63,871 nucleotides of DNA. Origin: an archaeon. Its GTDB lineage: Archaea; Asgardarchaeota; Thorarchaeia; Thorarchaeales; Thorarchaeaceae. The stretch lies in the NCBI GenBank assembly GCA_024276825.1, contig JAJRWI010000025.1, forward strand, positions 1 through 63,871, written 5' to 3'. Below the pieces are notes generated by a model. That model made no database searches. It was not told where the DNA came from and saw nothing but the letters and a program-made list of their open reading frames with translations. This document shows positions 33,661 through 41,980 of the stretch, in pieces. Each line of letters begins with the position of its first letter. The stretch's first letter is position 1. The translations under genes were made by a program, and so were the position numbers.

Positions 33661-35964
33661 TTGGCAAACGTATTTGGTGGGTCAAAGACAAAAGAGATTG
33701 ATCTCTCAGATGTGAACATTTATACTAGCAAGCTGTATGAGCTGAATATCATAGCACAGGACAGCGTGAGAGAATTCTCCCTTCATGACGTTGATGATAA
33801 AGAGGGCCTTGAGCGTAAGAGAGTCGCCATGCATGACGCATTCTATGACCTATACATGGCCATAGCGGAGTTTCATAAGGACATCATGGTCAACGAGTTT
33901 GATGTTGCATATTTGCGTGATGGAATTGAGAGCACAGAGGGCGAAACAAAGCAACAAATACAGACTATATATGAGAAGATTGTTGAGAAGTATCAGAGTG
34001 ACCTGGCAAATGTATGGATGGCTGAGACCATGGCCTGGCTTCATAAAGCATCCTCAATTCATAGCCCATTCACCAATGAGGATCATCCCGACAAGACAGG
34101 AGAGGCCGCAAAGGTCCTGTCTGAAGTGTACACAATGCTTGAGAAGCCCTTCTCTGTGGTACCGGGAAAGGTCGATGGTACGGAAAAGCTCAGACGTGTC
34201 GCCCTGGGACATATGGCAGTCAATATAATAAGGGACTATGTGGATGAGAAGGAGCTTGGCAAGTTACTCGCCAATAGTAAGATCACTGAGGCCGAGTTCT
34301 ATGATGAATTTTTGAATGAGTTGATTGGTCTTGAGAGTAGTTTCCGTCAGGCATTCAACCCGTTTGATGAACTCCTATGGAGAGACATTCTCAGTTCTTT
34401 CATATTCCAAGAGGCGTCAAGGCATTACGAAGAGGCCATCCCCAGACTGAAAGAGAGTGGGGCTTATGAGGAGCATGAGGTCAAAAAGATTGAGGACTGG
34501 ATGGCAAATACGAATGGCCTCATGAACGCATATCTTGCAATGGCTTATACAGACATTGCTGATGCCCAGATGCGGGCGGGTAATCTAGAAGATGCTGCTG
34601 CCCTGTATAATCTATCATCAGACATGTTTCATAAAGCGGAAGAGGCATTTAGCAAGATCACAATCACACAACGAAATGCCGAGCAGGCAAAGACTGATGC
34701 GGAGCAGAGACAGGCACAGGCACTATTATGTCAATCAGAGGCGTCAGTTCAGACACTCACAGACCTATTAAATGTCAATAATCGCGAAGAGGCAATGAAG
34801 ACTCTCAAGGAGATATTCAACGATCTCAAGACCGCTGAGAGCCTTGCCAAGACACCAGAATTGACAAGCGCCATCAAGGAGAATCTGAGAATATTCTCGT
34901 TTGTTGAGGAGCTGCTGAAGAAGGAGACCCAAGACCTCACTGCAATAAGAGGTCAGATAGAGTTTGCGAAAGACCTTCGTATGACAGGCCTGATTGAAGA
35001 TGTGAATAAGGCCCTTGATGATGTCAGTAGAAATCTCAGGTCAAATACCAGCGATGCCATTGATGCCATTAGAGAGGCGCTAATCAGTCTTGGTATTCTT
35101 TTGAGCCTTGATTCTGAGGATGAGGAGGTCATCAGACTACGGAACAGGACTATGGCATTGCTGCATCATGTCAAATATGTCATCCAGTTTCATCTTAGTT
35201 CCGAGTTTGTCGGTGGCGTCCAATTTGTGTTATCAAGAATTCTTGAGAACTTGCATGCAGTGGAAGCGGTTTCTTACTACAAGGTGATCAATGAGCAAGA
35301 GCCAATCTCTGAGTTGACAGATGTGGGCAAACTTGCACTTGTCACTGCGTTCACTCAAGAGGCACAGATGTATACCCAGAGGGGAGGGCACTGGGCGATG
35401 AGGTCTCAGATTGAGAGGTCGAAGATATTCCAAGAGCTTGATGAAGAGGCCAAGGGAGATGAGAACCTCATTAAGAGAGCCCTTGATGTTCATGACAAGA
35501 CAATCATGAAGATCAAGCAGGCAATTGCAGCATATCAGGCAGCCACAAACGAGCTTGAAACAGTCACCAATGAGGAGATTAAGAAGTCAAACAATATTGA
35601 TGCGAAGATCAAGGCCCTGCAGGCCATCGTTATGCGTTATCGAGGAGACCTCTCTCGTCTTGAGGGTGCAAAGAACGACTTTATGGCAGAATACTACTAC
35701 AAGCTGGGAAACAAGAGCAATGCCCAGCGGTATTTCTCAGACGCCTTTGAGTTATTAAGAGAGGCATTCGGCAACTACAATGTGAGTGCGAGCATGTTTC
35801 AACAGATTGGAGATGCAGAGTCAGCACAAGAGGTGAGTAATCGCGCCAAGGTGGCAGACCTCTTAGCAAGGACTGTGTGGGACACACGTCAGAAGCTTGA
35901 GAGAGACCAAGAGCCACCCTTCAAGGGAGACCCCGAGCTGACCGCATTATATCAGGGTGGCTAG
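33661..35964 (+). CDS. large all-helical repeat protein, unknown
   Basis: 767 aa, TTG start at 33661 behind AGAGGT. Almost wholly alpha-helical and acidic, with no signal peptide or transmembrane helix. Several TPR-like helix pairs are visible: AYLAMAYTDIADAQMRAGNL with EDAAALYNLSSDMFHKAEEA, and near the C-terminus AEYYYKLGNKSNAQRYFSDA. A long coiled part spans about 330-450. The pattern suggests a scaffold or adaptor that binds proteins. No catalytic motif seen and no family recognised. Single gene, converging on the ATPase subunit I gene. Confidence 0.65.
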   Translation: MANVFGGSKTKEIDLSDVNIYTSKLYELNIIAQDSVREFSLHDVDDKEGLERKRVAMHDAFYDLYMAIAEFHKDIMVNEFDVAYLRDGIESTEGETKQQIQTIYEKIVEKYQSDLANVWMAETMAWLHKASSIHSPFTNEDHPDKTGEAAKVLSEVYTMLEKPFSVVPGKVDGTEKLRRVALGHMAVNIIRDYVDEKELGKLLANSKITEAEFYDEFLNELIGLESSFRQAFNPFDELLWRDILSSFIFQEASRHYEEAIPRLKESGAYEEHEVKKIEDWMANTNGLMNAYLAMAYTDIADAQMRAGNLEDAAALYNLSSDMFHKAEEAFSKITITQRNAEQAKTDAEQRQAQALLCQSEASVQTLTDLLNVNNREEAMKTLKEIFNDLKTAESLAKTPELTSAIKENLRIFSFVEELLKKETQDLTAIRGQIEFAKDLRMTGLIEDVNKALDDVSRNLRSNTSDAIDAIREALISLGILLSLDSEDEEVIRLRNRTMALLHHVKYVIQFHLSSEFVGGVQFVLSRILENLHAVEAVSYYKVINEQEPISELTDVGKLALVTAFTQEAQMYTQRGGHWAMRSQIERSKIFQELDEEAKGDENLIKRALDVHDKTIMKIKQAIAAYQAATNELETVTNEEIKKSNNIDAKIKALQAIVMRYRGDLSRLEGAKNDFMAEYYYKLGNKSNAQRYFSDAFELLREAFGNYNVSASMFQQIGDAESAQEVSNRAKVADLLARTVWDTRQKLERDQEPPFKGDPELTALYQGG

Positions 35965-35983
35965 TATCTCTTAGTGAAATTCA

Positions 35984-38140
35984 CTATCTTGATACCGGTG
36001 CTTTAACTGGCACTGGTTCAGTAATAATCTTGACAGAGTGCAGTCTCTTTGCTCTGAATGGTCTGAATTCGATGCCTCCCGCGTGATAGAACTTTGAATA
36101 CCATTCTACCATATGAAGACGGAGGGTATGCATGAATGCAAGTAGTCCCTCTAGAAGTCCGACAATGATTGTCCCCACTATGGCACCAATAAGTGGGATT
36201 GTGGCACCTGAGTGAATCAGGTCAATGCCGAAGAGCGTGATTTCAGGAAGCGGGATGACTATGAGTGGATTGTCACCATCGATCAGCCTGAAGAACACCA
36301 TACTAAGGATCATATGTACTGTGTTGAGTGCGAATATCCGTGCATAGCTAACAGTGTGACTGATCATGCCTATTGCATATTCAAGGAAGTGTACAATTCC
36401 ATCCATCCCACCCATGAGTGATGCTATGGTCATTATGATGAATGGGACTATGAACGCCAACAGGGTGAATATGAGAGGGCTGACTGGAAGAGTGGGATAC
36501 ACACCATTGTTTCCTGTCCCATATCCAATTCCCACTATTGGAAGCCATAGATTGACATTGCCATCAGCACTGAACCACTCATTTATACTGCTATAGCTGA
36601 CACCAAACAGGAGGTTGATGAATCCGAGATAAAGCCATAGATAGGAGAAGGCAATGATTGCGCCTCTCTTGTCATGATGCTTGAGCTTGTTGTAGAGGTT
36701 GAGGAATATGCCAAGGGCTATCTGAATCGCACCGATCTCGATTGAGAGTTTAAGCATGTGTGTGGTACGATAAGGGTTATGCTCACCATTGATGGTGTGG
36801 GCAAAGGCAGGCCAGAGGGGTTCAATGACTTCGGCGCCAAACAGGCTTCCGAACAGAAGCCCACCAATCATTGAGAATATTCCCATCATGATGAGTCCTT
36901 CGGCACCACTCTGAATGTAGCCCATGATCTGACCCCAGTCATCACCGCGCCTTCTTGCTCTCAGTGCAAAGATACCTATCAATAGCACAATGAACCCCTG
37001 ACCAACATCTGCAAATATCAGACCGAATATCAATGGAAATGTGAGCCATTGTATCTTTGTCGGGTCAAGATCATGTTTGGTAGGGACTCCATATGCCTTC
37101 ACAACGTCCTCAGTTGGTTTCATGAATGATGGGTTGTCAAGATACGTGGGACTCTCAACATCTGAGAACTCGGGGTAATCAAAAATCACCTCAAGGGTCT
37201 CACCAAGCCATTTTGTAAGGCTCGCCTTTAGAGCGTCCTGTTTGCCATCAGGGATCCAGCCCCATAGTTTGACTGAGTGCTCTGTGTAGACAAAATAAGA
37301 CCGCACTTCGATCCTCTGCTTCTCAATCTTCATCTGTTCCCAGGCTGCGAGAATTTTCGGGCCCCAGTCGTGAGCAATCGATCTCATGCGATTTTCAAGC
37401 TGTTTGAGTTCCTGCTCGAGTTCTTCAATGCGGGCCTGAGCGGTCGCCTCAATCTCAGCAGGCCGACCCTTATGTTCACCCTCAACGTCGAACTCATCGA
37501 ACCCGAGTGCTGAGAGAATTCGTTCCACAGCATCGCGTTGCTCGACTGGCACAGAGAGGGTTATTGCAGCCTTACCACGACCCAGTTTCACCCAGCCGAA
37601 CACAAAGGCATTGTCAGTCACCTCGTGTATGCTCCATTCCAGCTTGGTCACGTTCTTCTCGGGAATGACTCCTGCAGTTGTGAATGTGAACTCTGATACA
37701 CCAAGATAGCTGGGGTCTACGCCCAGTGGCTTCAGAGACCTTGCAACATCAATTGTGTTCTTCTGATGCTCGATTTCCAGATGTGTTGCGGCGAGGTCCT
37801 GCTCAATCTCAATGACCTCTTCCTCGATAGCCTTGATGACCTCTGCGACATAAGTTAATGATAGTGTGAGAGAGTAATCATCAATCTCGACAGGCTTTCC
37901 AGCATGCCTTTCTGGATCAAGGTCTAGTATCTCAATAATCCGAGTAAGCCGGTCAATAGCAGAGTAAACGGTCTGTTCTTCCCGTGTCTTCTTGATGTCG
38001 GCAATGCCCGCCTGATGCCTAACATCCATCAGTTCTAACAGACCAAACTCCTCCAAGGCTAGAATAAGCCTTCTGTCAAAATCCCTATGAGTGATCACTT
38101 TTGCAACAAGCATCTTTACTGGGCTCATGCTCAGACGCAT
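35984..38140 (-). CDS. atpI: A-type ATP synthase subunit I (a)
   Basis: 718 aa from ATG 38140 with GGTGA 7-8 nt upstream; the frame is open to 38230. N-terminal cytosolic half: MSPVKMLVAKVITHRDFDRR, a coiled coil (ARIEELEQELKQLENRM) and a ferredoxin-like part. C-terminal half has eight helices, with LIFGLIFADVGQGFIVLL and the last helices LLEGLLAFMHTLRLHMVEWYSKF, which carry the essential Arg facing the rotor (TLRLHMVEW). It is the stator that forms the ion half-channels. It is divergent from the H-E subunit genes across about 146 bp. Confidence 0.92.
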   Translation of the reverse strand: MRLSMSPVKMLVAKVITHRDFDRRLILALEEFGLLELMDVRHQAGIADIKKTREEQTVYSAIDRLTRIIEILDLDPERHAGKPVEIDDYSLTLSLTYVAEVIKAIEEEVIEIEQDLAATHLEIEHQKNTIDVARSLKPLGVDPSYLGVSEFTFTTAGVIPEKNVTKLEWSIHEVTDNAFVFGWVKLGRGKAAITLSVPVEQRDAVERILSALGFDEFDVEGEHKGRPAEIEATAQARIEELEQELKQLENRMRSIAHDWGPKILAAWEQMKIEKQRIEVRSYFVYTEHSVKLWGWIPDGKQDALKASLTKWLGETLEVIFDYPEFSDVESPTYLDNPSFMKPTEDVVKAYGVPTKHDLDPTKIQWLTFPLIFGLIFADVGQGFIVLLIGIFALRARRRGDDWGQIMGYIQSGAEGLIMMGIFSMIGGLLFGSLFGAEVIEPLWPAFAHTINGEHNPYRTTHMLKLSIEIGAIQIALGIFLNLYNKLKHHDKRGAIIAFSYLWLYLGFINLLFGVSYSSINEWFSADGNVNLWLPIVGIGYGTGNNGVYPTLPVSPLIFTLLAFIVPFIIMTIASLMGGMDGIVHFLEYAIGMISHTVSYARIFALNTVHMILSMVFFRLIDGDNPLIVIPLPEITLFGIDLIHSGATIPLIGAIVGTIIVGLLEGLLAFMHTLRLHMVEWYSKFYHAGGIEFRPFRAKRLHSVKIITEPVPVKAPVSR

Positions 38141-38286
38141 TCTTTCTTCACCGAATATCTTATACGCCAAGGAGTTTGGCTTAGAGTAATCCGAATATCG
38201 CGGACATATAACCATTATGACAGAGGTCAATCTTTATCAATGGGTCTCTATAATAACAAAGAGACTGACTACATTGGTGTGTTATC

Positions 38287-38640
38287 ATGTGTGCAGCCCA
38301 GAAGGAGCCAGTAAATGAGAGCCTTGAAGAAATTCACTTGATTCATGAGGCTGAAGCCGAAGCCCGAATGAAGATTGAAGAAGCTGAGAGGAGAGCCAAA
38401 GAGATCCGCAGCGAAACTGAGAAAAAGATTCATGAGATAGACAAGAAATACGAGGAGGACACTCGGGCTAAGATTCAGAGTATAATGAATGACATTGAGA
38501 AACGAAAAAAGGCCATTGAGAAGCGAGTAAATGACGAGGCTGAGCTGGAAATTGGAAATCTTGAGAAAAGAGCAAGAAAGAAGATGAAAGATGTCATTGA
38601 ATTTGTGGTCAGGGTGATCACAGGGGAGAGTGATGTCTAG
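38287..38640 (+). CDS. ahaH: A-type ATP synthase subunit H (peripheral stalk)
   Basis: 117 aa, a long charged helix from residue 10 to about 100 (HEAEAEARMKIEEAERRAKE) with right-handed-coil spacing, ending EFVVRVITGESDV. This fits AhaH/subunit G, which pairs with subunit E to form the peripheral stalk. It abuts the subunit E gene with no gap (stop 38640, next ATG 38641). A TATA-like TCTATAATAA lies near 38248, about 30-40 nt upstream of the ATG. Confidence 0.82.
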   Translation: MCAAQKEPVNESLEEIHLIHEAEAEARMKIEEAERRAKEIRSETEKKIHEIDKKYEEDTRAKIQSIMNDIEKRKKAIEKRVNDEAELEIGNLEKRARKKMKDVIEFVVRVITGESDV

Positions 38641-39252
38641 ATGTCAGGGATAGAGCACATCATAAACATGATTATTGACAAGGCCGTCGAGAAAGAGTTG
38701 AAGATAATCGAGGAGGCCGAGAATTATCAAAGAGAGAGACTTCAGCTAGCAGAAGACAAGGCACAGGAGAGAGCCCAAGCAGAGTTGGAGAAGGCACAGA
38801 GAGAGGCAGATGCGGTCTTGGAGAGGCATGCTGCTAGTCTGAAGTTGCAGAAAAAGCATAAAATTCTTGAGACCAAGGAGAAGATAGTCAAGGAAGTACT
38901 CGAGAAGGCACTCGAAGAAACAAGCAAGGCCGTGAATAAGCCCGCATATTCTAAAGTCCTTGAGAGACTAATCATTGATGGTGCAATTGCACTTAATGTG
39001 GATGATCTTGAGCTTGTGCTTCCGAAGGGCCAGAGTCAAAAGATCAATCTCAGCAGCATCGCCAAAGAGATAGAGAACCAGACTGGAAGAAAGGTCAGTA
39101 TCAAGACTGCAAAAGACACAGTAAGATCAAGGGGTGGAGTGATTGTCAGAGTGTCAGATGGCACGAAGTGGGTGGACAACACAGTAGAGGCCAGACTGGA
39201 ACGCTTTGAAGGCAAGATTCGAGACAAGATCAGCAGTGAGTTGTTCCCATAG
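38641..39252 (+). CDS. atpE: A-type ATP synthase subunit E (peripheral stalk)
   Basis: 203 aa. N-terminal helix (about 1-105) rich in Glu, Lys and Ala (EKAQREADAVLERHAASLKL) followed by the globular head: YSKVLERLIIDGAIALN, LELVLPKGQ and the family end GGVIVRVSDGTKWVDNTVEA, where RLERFEGKIRDKISSELF closes. Binds subunit H along its helix and subunit B with its head. Same transcript as subunit H. After it, 39253-39333 is a short convergent gap. Confidence 0.88.
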   Translation: MSGIEHIINMIIDKAVEKELKIIEEAENYQRERLQLAEDKAQERAQAELEKAQREADAVLERHAASLKLQKKHKILETKEKIVKEVLEKALEETSKAVNKPAYSKVLERLIIDGAIALNVDDLELVLPKGQSQKINLSSIAKEIENQTGRKVSIKTAKDTVRSRGGVIVRVSDGTKWVDNTVEARLERFEGKIRDKISSELFP

Positions 39253-39293
39253 TCATATCAAGTATCGACTGAAACACCGATCTTGAAAAAAGT

Positions 39294-39335
39294 CGGAGTG
39301 GAAGGAGCGAGCAGCGCCCAACTCCGAATTCCACT
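39294..39335. terminator. overlapping alternative hairpins in a convergent gap
   Basis: TCGGAGT (39293-39299) pairs with ACTCCGA (39321-39327), and AGTGGAA (39297-39303) pairs with TTCCACT (39329-39335). The two 7-bp stems share bases, so only one can form. They lie between the convergent ends of the subunit E and subunit K genes and touch the K stop codon; a shared two-way transcription end is likely but not shown. Confidence 0.35.
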
Positions 39336-39741
39336 AATGCCCAACGAGTGTTGGGAGGTAGCCCATTAGAAGGAATGCAATGACGAAACCGTAGATTGCA
39401 ATTGCTTCAATGAACACGACATATAGGATTGACTTTCCAAAGGTCTCAGGCTTTTCAGTGATTGCCCCTAGGGCTGCAGCTGAGGCAGTTCCCATTCCAA
39501 GGCCTGCACCAACGCCAGTCAGGCCTATTGCGAGACCTGCACCGAGAGCGATACCAAGAATGGCCCAACCTGTGGTTTCAGTCACCTGAAGAGGGACTAT
39601 GCCCTGTGCACCACCAATGCCAAGGACCTTCATTGTCATGGGAGCCCCAATGAGTCCATGATACAATCCAAGCATGACAGTAAGGACTATGCCTCCAAGC
39701 ATGAACAGGATACTGCTACTGATTGTTCTGTTGATTTGCAT
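39334..39741 (-). CDS. atpK: A-type ATP synthase subunit K (c-ring proteolipid)
   Basis: 135 aa: an extra N-terminal helix (SSSILFMLGGIVLTVMLGLY) and then one proteolipid hairpin. The first helix of the hairpin is Gly-rich (ALGAGLAIGLTGVGAGLGMG); the second, ILYVVFIEAIAIYGFVIAFL, carries the ion-binding Glu. Na+-type rings usually have Ser/Thr after this Glu and a Gln in the first helix; here it is Glu-Ala-Ile, so proton coupling seems more likely (inference). It is followed by no gene and preceded 14 nt upstream by subunit C on the same strand. Confidence 0.92.
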   Translation of the reverse strand: MQINRTISSSILFMLGGIVLTVMLGLYHGLIGAPMTMKVLGIGGAQGIVPLQVTETTGWAILGIALGAGLAIGLTGVGAGLGMGTASAAALGAITEKPETFGKSILYVVFIEAIAIYGFVIAFLLMGYLPTLVGH

Positions 39742-39755
39742 GATGTTTCCTCCAG

Positions 39756-40829
39756 TTACCAGATAGTTATCATTTTTCTGATTGTTTCGGCTGACTCGCC
39801 TCGTTCCACCCCTACTGCAATTGAGTTGATGTTTCGGATCTCATAATACTTGAGACCAAAGAAACCAATCACTGTGCCAATATGGAAGGGGTATGCGGTC
39901 AGTTGCGATTTCATCCTCTGAGCAAGAGAGTCCTCTATCAGCAACTCGACCTCTCCCAGATCGTCAGACTCCTCGTAAATCTTTGCAAGACGAGTTGCAA
40001 ACTGACGATAGCGCGTCTTCTCCAATTTTGCAAATACCTCTTGCCAAGTAGTCGCAGTCAATAGCGCCTCACGCAATGCGTTTGACCTTGCAGTGAAGCG
40101 TGCTAATGACAGGGCAATGTCATTATTGTGTAGCCCCATTCGCAGACCACGAACCATGGTCAGGGCATTTCGCAAGTCAACACGAGGTTCAAGAATTGAG
40201 AGCACTCGCTTCTTCTCGTCATATGAGAAGTCAGAGAGCGCGTCCAACATTGAACGCAGATACCACTCCTCGATTGCAACCTCAAGAGGGGCTGTGGAAC
40301 CATAGGTGTCGTATGCATGAAGACGTGTCAACAGGGACAGGCGAATGTCCCAGTATGGCATCATTTCAACAAGATTAGGAACAGAACCTGAATCAACCAG
40401 TGTGGCAAACACTTGTGCCTGATCAGGAGATATGGGAACAACAAAACGTAGTATCTCATCACGGTCTAGTTTTGCTTCTACACCCCTGATTATTGACTTA
40501 AGGCTCTCAGCCAAAAACAGGTTGAGATAGGTCTCAGTGAATCTTAGAGTCTTTCCTGTGAGAGTACGTGTCAGTCTATATGTGATGTTAGCAAAGTCTT
40601 TGGACAACAACACAAAGATGTCCTCAGGACTGGGACTCTCACCAAATGAACCGCTGCTTATGATGGCACCATAATAGGTCATGCTGAGGTTCTTCAAGAA
40701 GTCTTCATAATCGCTCGATTGTATGAGCCTTTCGTAGTCGCCAAATGTGAGGAACCGGGACTTGATACCTCTTATCCTCGCATTGACAAAGGCGTATTCC
40801 GTAGCGGTCCCAAGTAGTCTCATTGTCAC
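39756..40829 (-). CDS. atpC: A-type ATP synthase subunit C (d)
   Basis: 357 aa, GTG start at 40829 (AAGGA 5 nt upstream) or ATG 40823. All-helical subunit that caps the c-ring and holds the central stalk. Family marks are YAFVNARIRGIKSRFLTFGD at the start, ESLKSIIRGVEAKLD, then the repeated three-helix bundles ending FPFHIGTVIGFF-like YPFHIGTVIGFFGLKYYEI, where EIRNINSIAVGVERG is the typical C-terminus. Shares a transcript with subunit K (14 nt apart). Confidence 0.9.
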   Translation of the reverse strand: MTMRLLGTATEYAFVNARIRGIKSRFLTFGDYERLIQSSDYEDFLKNLSMTYYGAIISSGSFGESPSPEDIFVLLSKDFANITYRLTRTLTGKTLRFTETYLNLFLAESLKSIIRGVEAKLDRDEILRFVVPISPDQAQVFATLVDSGSVPNLVEMMPYWDIRLSLLTRLHAYDTYGSTAPLEVAIEEWYLRSMLDALSDFSYDEKKRVLSILEPRVDLRNALTMVRGLRMGLHNNDIALSLARFTARSNALREALLTATTWQEVFAKLEKTRYRQFATRLAKIYEESDDLGEVELLIEDSLAQRMKSQLTAYPFHIGTVIGFFGLKYYEIRNINSIAVGVERGESAETIRKMITIW

Positions 40830-41004
40830 TTCGTTCCTTGCAGTAGGATGTTGAAGCGATAAACCCCAAGTTTGTTATAAGCATAACGAACCAGCGATAA
40901 AAAGCGAAATGCATCAAATTGATGCGAATTTTGAGCTGGTTTTGCAGTAATTTGTGATAGCTAGTTTCATATAATATGAGGTTGTTATTAATGCGGTGCA
41001 AAAC

Positions 41005-41565
41005 ATGAGCAATGAGGATGAGTTTGACATTGGGTCACTCTTCAGAACATCTGCAACTCTTACTTTCGTGATTGAAATAGTATCTGCAATTGTCATGATT
41101 GGATCACTGGCAGCCTTCTATATTGGTGGCGCCTTACCAACACTCGATCCAGACCTCTTGATACTGTTGATTCTTATTGGATGTATCATCACACTGGTTG
41201 TGTTTCTAGCAGCACTTGGGTTCTTCATAAGGTTCTCACGCAAGATCAATAGCATTGTGTTTCCACCAGGCATTGATCTGATTGATATAAAGAAACCAAA
41301 GGTCAGACCCATTGTGATAATCTATGCTGCACTGGTTGGCGTGATGGGGGTCACTGGGATTTATGTCTGGTATCTTGTTTACAAGAACATCTTGGGACCA
41401 TGGGCCATGGCAAACAGCTCCATCTCGCTTCAGATATTCAGCTTTGCAATGGGTGCATTCTTCATAGCACTATTAATTCAGATAATAATAGCACTCGTTG
41501 GCAGAAGTGCTAGAAAGGTGATATTGGGAGTCATGGATGTTGATGACTCAGAGTTCCTAGAGTGA
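41005..41565 (+). CDS. four-helix membrane protein, unknown
   Basis: 186 aa from ATG 41005 (a GTG at 40996 is in frame). ATATAATATG at 40970-40979 would be a TATA box placing transcription close to the start codon. Acidic N-terminus (SNEDEFDIGSLF), then helices near residues 20-42, 52-75, 103-127 and 143-167; a short basic loop RKINSIVFPPGIDLIDIKKP lies between helices 2 and 3. No family recognised. It overlaps the convergent AtpZ-like gene by 9 bp. Confidence 0.6.
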   Translation: MSNEDEFDIGSLFRTSATLTFVIEIVSAIVMIGSLAAFYIGGALPTLDPDLLILLILIGCIITLVVFLAALGFFIRFSRKINSIVFPPGIDLIDIKKPKVRPIVIIYAALVGVMGVTGIYVWYLVYKNILGPWAMANSSISLQIFSFAMGAFFIALLIQIIIALVGRSARKVILGVMDVDDSEFLE

Positions 41566-41889
41566 GTCATCTTTCCCCTCAATAGCAAATTCAACATCCT
41601 CTAGTATCTCTTCCATGGGTGGAGCATATGTAGGCCTCCTATTGGTGGTGGTTTCTAGACGTTCGTAATAGGATATTGTCTTGAATATGCTGACAACACC
41701 TATGAAGAAGCCTGCAATAGCACCGATTATTGCACCCCAGACAGCACCCGATGTGCCACCCCATGAGGAGCCTATAATCTGGCCAACAAAAAGGAGAGAT
41801 ATCACCATACATGGGAGCTCGGAAGCGATTGCCAGCCACTTGCCCATGTCAGCAAAGCCGCCTCCTGATTCAGATTCTGTCATAACCAT
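41557..41889 (-). CDS. AtpZ/AtpI-like small membrane protein
   Basis: 110 aa. Two helices, ELPCMVISLLFVGQIIGSSW and AVWGAIIGAIAGFFIGVVSI, joined by a Gly-rich turn, with FADMGKWLAIASE before them. This is the layout of the ATPase gene 1 (AtpZ) family, which in bacteria is encoded next to F-type ATP synthases and aids assembly or Mg2+ uptake. Here it is 0.7 kb from A-type ATPase subunit genes. The C-terminal tail is acidic (EEILEDVEFAIEGKDD). Family call is by pattern. Confidence 0.68.
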   Translation of the reverse strand: MVMTESESGGGFADMGKWLAIASELPCMVISLLFVGQIIGSSWGGTSGAVWGAIIGAIAGFFIGVVSIFKTISYYERLETTTNRRPTYAPPMEEILEDVEFAIEGKDDSL

Positions 41890-41980
41890 TAATTGTAATT
41901 AGAGCGAATATAGTTTTGGTTGATGGTCGGAAGTCAATCTTTTTCTTGGCCCGTTGAGTTCATTAATTGAGGTCGATTCT

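Noticed and set aside
39334..39741. Sodium-coupled c-ring
   Set aside because: The Ser/Thr after the Glu and the Gln of the first helix, both usual for Na+ binding, are absent.
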